NCBI RefSeq assembly: GCF_963678635.1
Contig: NC_087068.1
Location: 52,848,213 to 52,912,212, forward strand
Source: Symsagittifera roscoffensis
Lineage: Eukaryota; Xenacoelomorpha; Acoela; Convolutidae
Direction of reading: 5' to 3'
DNA: 64,000 nucleotides
The notes below the pieces were generated by a model that saw nothing but the letters and a program-made list of their open reading frames with translations, searched no databases and had not been told where the DNA came from. The position numbers were made by a program, and so were the translations under genes. This document shows positions 12,181 to 23,825 of the stretch, in pieces (positions within the stretch are counted from its first letter, which is position 1; the number at the start of each line of letters is the position of its first letter).

Positions 12181-12599
12181 CTTGGTAATTTTCATCTATT
12201 TATTCGTTATGAAAGTGTGTCTGCTTATATTTTAGGTTGCTACACTCATCTTCAATAGCTTTGATTTTTTTTTTTGATTTTCAGTCGGAAATTTAAATCA
12301 ATTTTTTAAAAATGAAAGATACACCAAAAAAACGGACCAGTGCTTCAAAATAAAAACTGTCGCAATCAGAGAGGGTCGTTCAGATCAATTGCTGTCGGTC
12401 GATGCAAAAAATTCAAAAAATCTTTTGTCCCAAATGGTTCTGAAATTTAGTTTTTTAGCAAGAAAAAAGCCTGAAATTTCGTTTGATTTTTTCCAGTAGT
12501 GAATTACTAGAAATGCTTTGACAATTTGTTCATAGATCAAAGAACAGCTTGAAAAACGTTCAAATTTCTTCATTTTTTCAAGCTGACATATCCTATCAC

Positions 12600-15500
12600 A
12601 AACACTAGAGAACTAAATCAAACCCAAATTTAGGTTTTTCTAGCTAATGCAAGGACCATTTTTTACAGCATTTACTTGAAGTTTCACCAAATTGAAATTT
12701 CCCAAACTTATCTCCACTGGCGTCTATGAGAGTATCAAAACTTAGTTTTAAGTATTTACCAGTTCACTAGTTGATAAATCAACTGCAAATATACATTTTT
12801 TTACCAAAAAAGAAAACGCGTTATTTCAAAAATAATTTTAGACGCAAACTTTGCTTTTAATTTTACCAGATTTTTAAGATCAACCTTACTAAAAATGATT
12901 TGACCTACTTTTTCTGAATCACTCAGTTTTTTAATTGAAGCACTGAATTAATTATAACAAGTCTGAAAAAGCCAGTTTTTACCTTTTGTATCAAGTTTTT
13001 ATAACAGCGTGAAATTATCGGAAACAAAAGAGTTAACGAAAATGATTATTCGAAACAATGCAATCAGAAAAACTTTTTTTGTTCTTTTCTGTGAAAAAAC
13101 TTATCAGTTTTTATTTCATCTTCAAACGCTGAATACTGGGTTGGTTTTTTATGGAAAACAGGCTAACAAAAAATTCAAAATTTGAAAATAAACTTAATCA
13201 TATTTTGAAAATTTATACTTTGTAGCCATTTGTTTTAACTTCAAGTTTTAAAGAAAAAACACACAAGTGAACAAATTAAGGGCAATATCAGATTTTTAGT
13301 TTCAAAATGCGTGTTTTTGAGGATGATTTTGGACATTTTTTTCCTGGACAAAGATAGAAAAAAATTACATGGACCGCCAGCAATAATCCTTACCTGCCCT
13401 TTATGAAAAGATGAAGCTTTGGTTTCCTGGAAACACCAGGTCAATTGGGTTCAAAAAGTTCAATTGTTCACCATTTTCGTTATTTTTTTGGCGGCAAACC
13501 TTTTCTAAAACTCGGTCGGCTGTTATGCTGTAATTAGTCACGCGGTTTGACAACCTCAAACGCAGATCGTAAAAATAAAATTGTTTGAGCAGGAATATCT
13601 TGTTTTAGTCGTTAGAATCTAAATTGATGCTTTCATACAGGACAACTGAGAAATATATCCATCGATGCAAGTACAAACTTTTTTCAACTTCCAGGAAAAG
13701 AATTATGAAAAAATGTCCTTGTAAATTATCAGGTTTGCGAGTTAAAATATAATTTTAAGCCTAGTTTTGTCACACAGAGTACATTTGCTGGAGTTCCATG
13801 TTTAATTTTCACTGGAAATTCTAAAAAACGAAAATCACACAAAAATCATGGAACAAAATTTGAACCCTATTTTGAAACAGCATCTCAAATTAAACAATTT
13901 GCTAACTTTGGACCGTATAACGAGGTAGACCCATATTTTTACTGGCAAACCTAAAACTAAAACCCACTTTTGGTGCTACTAAAAGCTATTCGTGTTCTTT
14001 CCGTAATTTTTATTTTATTAACCGAGAAGCGTAGGCTCTTTCCAACTTTCCCCGCAGTTCAAGTTGTCTTTTTTCTTAGACGTTTTGCGGGTAAATATGA
14101 CTAAACGCGTGATGTCATAATGTAATTATGAAGAAAAAATCTGCTCAAATCAATTGGTTTGCTCACCATGCACAATTTCATCACTTTATGTCAACGTTGA
14201 AACACTTTTTCAAAACTGAAACTGGAATATGGGGTGGGGGAGTGGAAAAAAGCCGAAGCTTCACTTTTTACTTTGCTTCACTTTTTTACTGATTGTGAGA
14301 AAAGCAAATTTATGACCTATAGAAGTGTATACAAAAAAAATGAATGATAAGTAATTAACCAATTATTTTACCTAGTTAATAGATCAAGAATTTACGTTAA
14401 TTAATTACCTTGAAAATTATCTTCTTTCAATATGTTTTTTGGGAGGCTGGAAGTGATCAAAGATCTAAAAAAAATCTCAAGTTTTCCTGAAATTTTTGTA
14501 GTTTTCCCAGCTTACACTTTCCTTACCTAAAACAAAATGATGCATCCATTTTGAAAGTTTTTCACGTGAATTATATAATTAAATTGAGACGTATCCCCAG
14601 AAAAAATTACTCAGTTTAGCAAACAAAAACAAAAAATTACTCAGTTTAGCAAACAAAAACGTGACCGAAACTTGACTTTTAATTGATATTAAAACATCAA
14701 AAACGGTTCGTTTTTTGATATTGAAAAGTGTGTGTCGCTTTTGTAGAGGAGTTGGGTTAATGTGAAATGTTGGGCAAAAAGCTAAGATTTTTTGATAAGT
14801 TGTGATTTTACTGGTAGTTTGCTTATTATTGGCTAGTAGGTGAGCAACTTCCAGAAAAGTAACATTTTATCAAAAAATTCCGTTACTTGTACCGCAGTTA
14901 TTTTTTAAATGTCAAATAACGAAGCAAAGATATCTTTTTACGGTCATGTTTCTGATCTAATTAACAATCGCCCCCCCCCCCCGTTTCCTGTGATTTGTTT
15001 CTAAAATTTGACAACTTAATATTGTTAACAGTTTCCGTCCTCCTCCTTTCTTGGTTCTGTTGGTTCTATTTGGCGTTGCATAGGGTTGTGGCTATAGTTA
15101 TTTCATTTCCGCACTAGTGGACAAAATTAAGCGCAAAAAAAGGGAGAAAAAAGTTGTTCATGCAATGTGAAACATTCTAAGCGACAAACTTGAGTTGTTC
15201 AGTGTGACAATTTCACTAAACTGAGCTGTTTCCTACAAATGTTACAGTTTCACGCGTTTTGAAAAACTTAATGCAGATGGTGAAAACTGGCCTTTTCAGA
15301 CCCGGAAAACTCTGTTAAGTCTTTGAAACCAAATTTTGTTAATTTCATTGGAAGCAGCGCTGATCATTTGCTCTTGATCTAAGTGAAAGTTCAATTTTAA
15401 TTTCAAGAGAAAGCTGTCCAAAATCATCCTTGAAAACAGACAGTTTAGAGAGAAAAAACTTGAATTTGCTCTAAATTTTATCCACAAGAGTAGTCTTGTC
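12600..15500. other. Probable intron or intergenic DNA between two cysteine-rich exons
   Basis: If the exons at 11794-12180 and 15581-15826 are spliced directly, this is most of a ~3.4-kb intron. A 33-bp segment at about 13390-13425 (minus) is bounded by an excellent acceptor (GTGTTTCCAG) and donor (CAG|GTAAGG). It would open a stop in phase 1, so it does not fit this gene. A 12-C run lies at 14971-14982. Confidence 0.4.
14601..14660. repeat. Exact 30-bp tandem duplication
   Basis: Positions 14601-14630 and 14631-14660 are identical 30-mers (starting AAAAAATTACTCAGTTTAGC). The lack of any difference indicates a recent replication-slippage duplication. Confidence 0.9.
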
Positions 15501-15580
15501 TAAGCTAGAGTAGTAACAAGCTTTTCTATTTTAGATTTTTTTGTTCTACAAATTAGCACACTTTCAGAACGAGTAATTAC

Positions 15581-15826
15581 CAGAAGCCGCGATGCACTCG
15601 TTTGTAAGATCGACTTGACCCTGCGAAAAATAACTTGATCCTGGGGACTTGCAATACTTCGAATCGACCTTCCATGGCAGATCATCATTTGTGCAAATTA
15701 GGCTCAGCTCTTGATAGGCGTCATCGCACAAAGCATTCCACTTGGGGCTCTCATTGTCGGCTGGAGTTAAACCACATGGTTTTGTGTTTGATGCTTGTGT
15801 TGCCATCATACAATTGAGAAAGCAAG
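15581..15826 (-). CDS. Cysteine-rich secreted-type protein, upstream exon
   Basis: A 246-nt exon (82 codons) bounded by an acceptor (CAAATATTTTAG, exon from 15826) and a donor (CTTCTG|GTAATT, exon to 15581). Both ends are phase 1, so the split codon is G|CT. It encodes about eight cysteines, starting with a CxxxC pair (CFLNC), then CGLTPADNESP, a conserved-looking CDDAYQEL and ending TNECIAA. Joining to the exon at 12180 keeps the frame and recreates an Ala codon. Phase 1-1 exons are typical of shuffled extracellular domains. The first exon with a signal peptide was not found. Identity is unknown. Confidence 0.55.
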
Positions 15827-15899
15827 CTAAAATATTTGCATTAAACAATCGCTCAGTTTTGTTTTCCTTTTCAATCAACCTCAATTTTATGTTACAGTG

Positions 15900-16850
15900 T
15901 GAGATGGTAAAAGTCTAGATTTAGCTCGGATTTAACTAATTATGTTCGGAATAACCTAATTAATCATTGTGCAATTTTGATACTGATAGATTAAATAGAG
16001 AAGGGAAAAGAGCCCAATCGATGATAGATAGCCCTTTGGCCTTTAACCCCACACCCTCCCACCTCATCACCATAAACAAGTATCATTTTGCGTGTGTGAA
16101 CTATTGATTTTGACATATTGAAGAGCAAATGTATTGTTAATTCTATTATCACATTCAAGTATTATCACAGACGAGAAAGAAGCAAGCAAAGAGCCAAGCT
16201 TTTCAAAGAATTTATAAACATCAAAGAACCAACATTTTCAACTTTTCTGAAGGCGCCATTAAGGTTCCGTCAACCAATCTCCGTCAGATATCGCAAAAAA
16301 GTACAAAGGGATATACAGAAAAAAAACGCGTCCTTGATTAACCATTTCTTTTGTTTTGGAAAAATAAGGTGTCTAAACTTTGTTGAAGCGACCGCAATAT
16401 TAATTTCAAAACTTACCGAGAAAAATTGATAATTTCATATCTATTTCGATAGTTTTTGAGCTGCTTATTAAGAAGATAAAATGATTCTTTTGGTTTTTGG
16501 CGCGCAAAATTGTTTTTTTTTTGTCAAGAAAAAATGAAAATTGTGAATGAATTTTGATTTCTGAAATGAAACTGGGATATTCTGGGTTTGGCGATGATTT
16601 TTGAGATCTAAATTAAGTTCAGCAAGAAAGCAAAATCAGTTCTCGTCCAGTAAATGTTATAAATCATGAAGTCACAAATATTGAACTTGAAGTTTAGCTA
16701 AGACTTTTCAATCATTTCTTAAGTTTAACTTTTTGATTGGCTTAAGTTTTGACTCATGAGTTTTTACTGAGGAATATAAGAGACCAAAAAACTATCTAAA
16801 GGGACATTTCAATCACTAGGAGTCGAATATAATTTCTCAAACTCAATGTC
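15900..16850. other. Intergenic stretch, no supported gene
   Basis: A 103-codon plus-strand frame at 16118-16429 is open but basic and without motifs. I regard it as chance. Nothing else is recognisable. Confidence 0.4.
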
Positions 16851-16852
16851 AA

Positions 16853-17395
16853 TTTTTGTTCCGACTTTCGATACGAAAGTAACTGAATATTTGTGCTCGG
16901 GGTGGGTTTTTTTCATCAGACAAATTTCGACTTTTTAACTAGCCATTTTTGACAGAATTTTTTTATATCATTCGAAAGGTATTGTTGTCTTGAGCTCAAA
17001 TTTGAAAAGATATTTCATCTTTGATCATTTTTTGTAGAGGGTTTAAAAATTGCCATTTTGGCCATTTTGACCAATTTGGAACAATTAAAGCGCGATAAAT
17101 TTCGCGCTATTAACGCGTGAGCGGAGATTTAATCCGTCTTAGAAATTGTTCCAAATTGGTTGAAAGAAGCTTATTTGCCATAACTGATTTGTTACAAGGA
17201 GCTAAATCTATTGTTTTGTACTGTATATGGCGTGTGGGGGGATGATTTTTATAAAAAATATATTCAAATTTAAAAAAAAATTAATTTTGTTTTATTACAT
17301 TTAATTTTTTAATGTTATTACTGCTCCATAAAAACTTAAAAGGCAGTCGGAACATTCAGGGCTTCGCCTTGATACGAGCAGTCTTGTCTGTTTTA
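16853..17395 (+). repeat. Dispersed repeat family A, plus-oriented copy
   Basis: About 540 bp. It begins with the TTTCGATACGAAAG palindrome and GTGCTCGGGGTGGG. In the middle it holds a hairpin-like pair CCAATTTGGAACAATT / AATTGTTCCAAATTGG around GCGCGATAAATTTCGCGC, then TATGGCGTGTGGGGG. It ends CTTCGCCTTGATACGAGCAG. No open frame explains it. It is probably a non-autonomous DNA element, superfamily unknown. Confidence 0.7.
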
Positions 17396-17600
17396 TTTAG
17401 TATTTTTTTTGGTGATTGGACCGTAACTATGTGCAGCCGGACATAAAATCTTCGTTAGGTTTGTTCCACCAGGAAAATTGGATTGGTTAAATAATAGCAA
17501 AAAAGGATCTTCAAGTAACGAAGATGTGTCTGTGATTTGTCAAGTTTAGTGATTTTATACGGGTTAAATGAAGAACTTCTTTCAGAAAATTCTCTCACTA

Positions 17601-17750
17601 ATTCCCCGCTCTTGCACTGAAGTTCTATGAATAAAAATCGACAAAATTTGAGTTTTTTTTCAGCGTCTGTAAAAGTGAAAACAATCGAATATTATTAATC
17701 AAAATTGAATTATTTTCCTAATACTTAAAAAAGCATTAAAATCTTTTGTT
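17601..17750 (+). repeat. Terminal fragment of repeat family B
   Basis: Starts with CACTGAAGTTCTATGAATAA. This matches the left terminal inverted repeat of the family B element at 34949 (CACTGAGGTTCCATGAATAA), and the next ~80 bp also resemble it. The rest of the element is missing. It sits between two oppositely oriented family A copies. Confidence 0.5.
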
Positions 17751-17859
17751 GATGAATTGCAATAGGTAACTTTTCATTTTCATAGATTGAGACTTGTGGG
17801 GAGTGGAAGTGGACACCGTTTGTATGGATGTATGTGTCTATGTACGTACATACTTTTTG

Positions 17860-18228
17860 AGCGTACCCCCACACGCCATATACAGTACAAAGAATCTAAT
17901 TTGCTCCTTGTCGCAAACCAATTATGACAAATAGGCTTCTTTCAACCAATTTGGAACCATTTCTAAGACGGATTAACTCTCCGCTTACGCGCGCTAATTG
18001 TCCCAAATTGGCCAAAATGGCAATCTTTAAACTCCCGCAACTTTACGAAAAATGATCACAGGTAAAATATCTTTTCAAATTTGAGCTCAGGACAACAATA
18101 CCTTTCGAATGATATAAAAAAAATTTTGTCAAAAATGGCTAGTTAAAAAGTCGAAAATTGTCTGATGAAAAAAAAACCCACCCGAGCACAAATGTTCCGT
18201 TACTTTCGTACCGAAAGTCGTAACAATT
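17860..18228 (-). repeat. Dispersed repeat family A, inverted partial copy
   Basis: Reverse complement of about the first 390 bp of the copy at 16853. It carries CCCCCACACGCCATATAC, the paired CCAAATTGG blocks, and CCCACCCGAGCACAAAT in reversed order. With the plus copy at 16853 it forms a long inverted repeat. Confidence 0.7.
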
Positions 18229-18234
18229 AAATCG

Positions 18235-18772
18235 ATTCTAGTTGTTCCGAGTTTCGATACGAAAGTAACGGAATATTTGTGCTCGGGGTGGGTTTTTTTT
18301 CTTCAGACAAATTTCGACTTTTTAACTAGCCTTTTTTGACAAAATTTTTAATATCGCTCAAAAGTTATTGTTGTCTTAAACTTAAATTTGAAAATTTATT
18401 TCACCTGTGATCATTTTTCGTAAAATTATAGGGCTTTAAAAATGGCCATTTTAGCCAATTTGGGACAACAATCGCGAGATATTTTTCGCGCTATTAAGCG
18501 AAGAGTTAATCCGTCATTGAAATTGTTCCAAATTGAATAAAGAAGCTTTTTTGTCAAATTGATTTCTTAATGGGAGCAAAATCTATCCCTTAGTTCTTTA
18601 TATGGCGTGTGGGGGACGGTTTTTCACAAAAGTCTCAATTCTTTTGAAATTTCATTTCATTTTATTACATTTAATTTGTTTCATATTATTACTGATCAAT
18701 AGAAATTAAAAGGGCAGCTTGAACATTCAGCACTTCGCTCATATATTCTTACGAGCAGCGTTGTTCAATTTT
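18235..18772 (+). repeat. Dispersed repeat family A, second plus-oriented copy
   Basis: A full-length family A copy directly abutting the inverted copy. It has the same start palindrome, CGGGGTGGG block, TATGGCGTGTGGGGG and an end block containing TTACGAGCAGCG. It differs from the 16853 copy by many substitutions. Confidence 0.7.
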
Positions 18773-19144
18773 TAATCGATTATTAATTATTAATCAGTTC
18801 TAACTTTCATGGAGATGTGGGTTAATGTATTTTTCGTTAGTGTTGCAGAGATGATTCAGTGCTAAATCATAGCTGCGATTTTTCTTTGTGTTTCAGCCCT
18901 AATTATCAAAAAAGTGAAGCTGATCAGAGCTCGAAACAACAATGATTATCCCAGCGAATCCGAGCCGGGATTTAATTAGAAAACAAATTTGACTCAAACA
19001 ATTGCAACAAAGCGCAATAAAAGTTTGGTCCTAATTTAGGAAAATTTATGTACAAAGCAACAACACAAATGCAGAGAACAGAACCTGATTATGGCTAAAT
19101 TACTTGATTAGGGGACTCTAATACAACTCAATTCGATCTTTCGT

Positions 19145-19312
19145 TTAAATTGGCAACCTCTCAATTGAATAAGTTTTGGGTTCATAAAATCAAACCTAGC
19201 GATCACTCTACAGGGATGTTTCTACAACAGGAACGCCTAACTATACGTGATGTTTTCACAAAAAGGACTCATGCAAAACTACTGAACAACCTAAAATAAA
19301 CAAAAAATTAAA
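19145..19312 (+). repeat. SINE-like repeat copy in unit 1
   Basis: Contains ACCTCTCAATTGAATAA followed by a box-B-like TTTTGGGTTCATAAAATC. It then has a body with AGGGATGTTTCTACAACA and a 3' end CCTAAAATAAACAAAAA. The middle block resembles the SINE-like copy at 10938. The partner copy lies at 22187. Confidence 0.4.
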
Positions 19313-20231
19313 AAGATCTCAGGGTTCTCAAAGATTTAACTCTGCGTTGTAGACGGTTGGAACTTTTCTATTATTTGGCTCAAAGTTTTCAAAACGATAA
19401 ATTAGAACAATATTTTGATTAAAATTAAACATGAGATTTTTAGTTATGAACATTTAACTTTGAAAGCTCAATTTCAAAAGATTGTCTATTGGCCTCATTG
19501 TAGAAAAAACCCACTCCATTTAAAACAACGATAATTGGGTGATTGAAAAATGCTCAATTAAAAAAGTACCAATTTACCAAAAGACGAGTTTTCATACCGT
19601 TATCGTCAAATTAATGATTTCAGATTGGCGAAAAAAGGTTTATGAAATTGTCAGAGCCTTGAGCTATGAAAATAACAGTACTTTCTCCAAATGTCAAAAA
19701 TAGATGAAAAATTTGTGCTAGCGGTGTTTTTTTCCCGACAAAATGATATTTTTTAATTAATCATTTTTTACGGGGATGAGTTTGAAAAAATTTTCTGATG
19801 AAAAATCACCATTTTTTGAAAACTCAACGATAGATAATGAAGGAACGCATTGGTCGTCGTCTTGATACGAGTAGTCCTTGCACTGTTTTTTTTCGCATCA
19901 TGTCTTCCCAGTATCATAAAGAATCTTGAAAGTAAAAGATTCATTTTTCTCCTGCAGTTTCCGGCTACAATCCCGTTTTACTTAGTACTCCTGTGAGGAA
20001 TGAAAGTTTCAAATGCTAGACGCAACTCTCAAAGAACGGATACAAAAACTAGAATATAAGAAAAAATTTATTTTTTTTCTGATTTAAAATAAATGCGAGA
20101 ATTAATTAATATTTTTTTCGGAAAAAAAAAACTTTTTTACGTTGATAACTATTACAGTCAATGACTTTGTTGCTACTTTAAAAGAACAAAAAAAACTCCA
20201 AAAAGATTTAACTTTATTCAGCCTCTGTAAA

Positions 20232-20490
20232 TCAGCTCTTTCTGTCGATGTCCAATTCGTCATTTGAAAAAAAATAATATTTTGTACCATTTTCCCAAAG
20301 CTTATTCAGCCTCATTTTGACATGAATACTTGAAATTGCAGCATCTGGCAATGAGTTCCAGTTTATGGCTATAGTAGTGAAAAAGTTACTCCGTAAACAA
20401 GTTCGCGAATTTCTGGTGATGAAATTGCAGGAATTGAAACGAAGATTATCTGGTGGAAAATAACAATAGGTGGCAACTTTAAAAATTATA
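20232..20490 (-). pseudogene. LINE ORF2 C-terminal remnant
   Basis: The minus frame ends with DNLRFNSCNFITRNSRTC, then NFFTTIAINWNSLPDAAIS and a short Lys/Leu/Trp tail (RLNKLW). This is the characteristic WNSLP-containing C-terminus of non-LTR retrotransposon polymerases of the CR1/L2/jockey-like group. The rest of the polymerase on this strand is missing. A second copy lies at 23553-23825. Confidence 0.6.
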
Positions 20491-20579
20491 CAAGGTGGGC
20501 ATATTTTAAATTTGCGAATTATACTGCATGACATTTTGGTTTCCATTTCAATTACCTGTAACTGTTTTTTTTATGAAAA

Positions 20580-21265
20580 ATATTTTTCATTAGGGCTCAT
20601 AAAAGCCAGGGTAATTCCTTTTTACAAAACGGGTTCTAGGCAAGTAACAAAAATTTTTAGGCCTTATGAACCACAGAACAGTATGAGTTTTAAAATCAAA
20701 CAAGTAACGCCAACCCCATTTTTCAGTGGCACAATTTCTTGATGAGGTCCTTGACAGAAGGAAAATCTCACTTTGCTCATTTATATATTTATAAAAAGTT
20801 TATTCGATCAGGCGATTGTTATCCACAGTCAATGTTGTTATACTTTGCGAGGACCTACGCTTGATCTACTGAATCATATTAACAAAAGAACAAATTGTGT
20901 TATTTTTAACGTGAAGGTTCAGAAAACGTTTTTTCTTTTTTCCAATAAGCGAGCTAACCACTTTCTGTGGAAAAACTTAAGTAACAACGTTTGCCGATGA
21001 TTGAAACAAGTATGTCAGTTATTTGTCGAGAAAAAATTTTAAATAAATAGAAGAAAAATTTTTTTTTTTAAATGATGCTAAAAATATTGAGTAACAATTT
21101 CAAACAGAAATGGATTAAACTGTTTGAAAAAAAAGCTTTATAATAAAACTAATCAAGAAAAAGCTAACAACTTAGTATTAAGGTATTCATTTAGATCTTA
21201 AATTGAAATTTAAAAACCACATAGTTGAGCGTAGTAAAAACTTTTCATCAAGTTACCTTAAAATC
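20580..21265 (+). pseudogene. LINE reverse-transcriptase remnant
   Basis: Plus-strand pieces in changing frames give the LINE RT order. They are ARVIPFYKTGSRQ (RT motif 1-2 region), a QFLDEVLDRRK-like piece, FADD at 20990-21001 (RT active site, followed at once by TGA), and GIHLDLKLKFKNHIVE at about 21184-21230 (the LGxxID..L.W..HI motif). There are many stops and indels, so it is dead. It is oriented opposite to the adjacent C-terminal remnant at 20232-20490. Confidence 0.6.
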
Positions 21266-22186
21266 TAAATGCCAAGTCCGAAAAAATAGTTACTTTTCCG
21301 AAAAAAAACGTGCAAAAGTAGTCTTTTAGGAAATCCTCTCGAAGAGCAATAAGTTGATGGGAAGTGCTCACAAATTCCAGTCTGTGACCACCCAAATTCC
21401 ACCCTAGATAATATTTCAACACAAAATTATTGGGTCGATCGATCGTAAATATCTCTTAGAGCGCTCTTGGATTCGAACCAAACCAAAATTGTTCACGGAT
21501 GGGGATTAATTTCGACTTTTATGGAGACAGATCATGAAAATCCACTAAAACCGATCCTTATCCTTGGAACGTCAATGCGAGTTAGTTCATTTTTTGTCGT
21601 CGTTTCAGAGATGATTCAGCGCTAATTCAGAGTTGGGTGTTTTCTTTAGGCTTCCAAAAAATTAGACTTCCAAAACAACAATGACTATCCCAGCGACGTC
21701 AAACCGGGACCTAAATAGTAACAATTGCAAAAAAAACCATCAGGGCAGGGCGTTGATTTATCTGAAAAAATTTCCAAAAAGTGAAAAAAAAATTGGTCTC
21801 AGTTTAGGATAATTTGTGTACAAGCAAAATCAAAAATGGAGAGAACAGAACCTGATTAAGGCTAAATTACATGATCACGGGATTCGAATACAACTCTCGT
21901 CAACTCATCTTTCATAATTCGTCCAGCTGATGCTTAAGACTAACCAAGCTGTCGACTGAAGAATTTGATAGTCTGCTTGCATGCGCGACTAAGAAAATAA
22001 AATGTATGATCTTTCATATTTAGTTTTATTTGTTTTTTTTTACAATGGGTCTATGGCACTTTTAGTTTTTGTTTTACGCTGCATACAGATTTGCTTTAGC
22101 TAAGATTTGAATCCATTTTAAATATCAGTTTCAGTTGGTTTTTAAATGGGTCGCGGCACTTTGAGTGTTGTCTTTACACTGTATAT

Positions 22187-22372
22187 GAGAAGATTAAGTT
22201 GAAAACCTCTCAATTGAATAATGTTTGAGTCAAAAAAGTCAGGGATGTTTCAGGGATGTTTCTATGTTTCTACAACAAAAACTCCTTCGATACTATACGG
22301 GGATGATGTGTTCACAAAAAAAACTCATACGAAATTACTAAACAACCTTAAATAAACAAAAACTCAAAATAC
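22187..22372 (+). repeat. SINE-like repeat copy in unit 2
   Basis: Carries ACCTCTCAATTGAATAA, AGGGATGTTTCTAYRTTTC-type sequence and a 3' CCTTAAATAAACAAAAA tail. This is the same order as the copy at 19145. The box-B-like block is degraded. Confidence 0.4.
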
Positions 22373-23552
22373 TTCAAAGCTTTAACCCAGGCGTTATAGG
22401 TAGGTTATTTTTATTCTGTTATTTGCACCAATGTTTTCAAAACGATAAATTATACCTATTTTGATTGAAACTAAACATCATATTTTAGTTGTGAACATTT
22501 AACTTCGAAAGTTCATTTTGAAAAGAGAATCTATTGGCCTAATTGTAGAAAAGACCCATTCAATTTAAAACAACGACAAATGGTTAATTGAAAAAAAAAG
22601 CTCAATTGAAAAAGTACCAAGTTACCAAAAGACAAGTATTTATGCTGTTAATGTCAATTTTATGATTTGAGAGCGGCAAAAAAAAATCCGGCCCATGATG
22701 TATGAAATTGTCAGAGCCACTCGTTTTTCTACCGACAAGTTGAAATAGCTTGGTTAATCAATTTTTTTACGGGAATGGGTTCAAAAAAACATTACGAGGC
22801 CAAACTGTGCATTTTGTGACTTGCAACTAGATTCAGCAGCAAGGACGCTCCCTTTGTTCTCCTTTGGCTCTTCAATTTCCATTAATCACTCCCACAAATT
22901 TTCAACATGCTTAAAGACTTGTCTCTGGAATCCAGAAACAAAGAGACACAAAATTTGGCGCCTAACCAGTGCCCAGTTCGTCCACGTTATGAAAATCAAA
23001 AAAATTTACTTGATAAAAATGCATTATTTTGTAAACTTCAACGCTGCTCTCTAGATAATCAAGGATAATCGGAATGCTTAGGTTGTCATCTTGATACGGG
23101 TAGTCCTTTCAAAAAATGGCTTTTTTTCGCGTGCATTGCGTCTTCCCAGTATCATCATGAATATTGAATGGAAGAGATTCCGTTTTTTCCCGCAATACTA
23201 GGCTACTTTGAGAGAATTAAAACTTTATAAGGCTAGGCGCAAGTTTTAAAAAATGAACGCATAAAAATTAAAATTATGAGACAAAATTGAACTTTTTTAA
23301 ATTCAAAGCAACTGAGAGAACTAATTCTTTTTTTCTTTCAAAAATGACTTGTATATTGGTTGATAAATATTGCAGACCTTGGTGCTACTTAAAATGAACG
23401 AAGAATCCTTGGGCTGCAATCCTAAAAAAAACTAGGAACCCTACAAGCCAAAAACTGCTGAAAACTGCGAAAAAAGATTTAACATTACAAACAGGTAAGC
23501 CGCTAATCTTTGATCTATAGGCTGTTTAGCCTCTGTCAATCCGTTTTTTCTG

Positions 23553-23825
23553 TCAAGGTCTAACTCGCAATTTGAAAAAAAAAGATGTAGGTTCAATATC
23601 ATAATCCCACTGCTTATCCAGCCTGGATTTGATCAAATTGACATGAAAGCTTGAAATTGCAGCATCTGTTAGTGAGTTCCAGTCACTTATGGCTGCAATA
23701 GTGAAAAATTTACTCCGTAAACAGGTTCGTGGTTTTCTGGTGATCAAATTGCTCGAGTTGAAACGAAGATTATCTGGAGAGAAATTACAAAAGGTGGCAA
23801 CTTTGAGAACTATACGAGCATCCAT
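23553..23825 (-). pseudogene. LINE ORF2 C-terminal remnant, second copy
   Basis: The minus frame contains DNLRFNSSNLITRKPRTC, then KFFTIAAISDWNSLTDAAIS and KSRLDKQW. This is the same WNSL-type polymerase C-terminus as at 20232 and the better preserved of the two. The upstream polymerase domains are absent on this strand. Confidence 0.6.

Larger units (their letters stand above)
18830..21515. repeat. Tandem segmental duplication, unit 1
   Basis: Matches 21585-25825 in order and orientation. Shared landmarks are GAGATGATTCAG, AACAACAATGAYTATCCCAG, GAGAACAGAACCTGATTA, ACCTCTCAATTGAATAA, the minus-strand LINE C-terminus, the plus-strand LINE RT fragment, and a closing GCTTGGATTC...TTCACGGATGGGG block. 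Divergence is substantial, so the duplication is not recent. Confidence 0.65.

Noticed and set aside
13390-13425. A 33-bp micro-exon of the cysteine-rich gene between excellent splice sites
   Set aside because: In the phase required by the flanking exons it creates a TAA; it may belong to nothing or to another gene.
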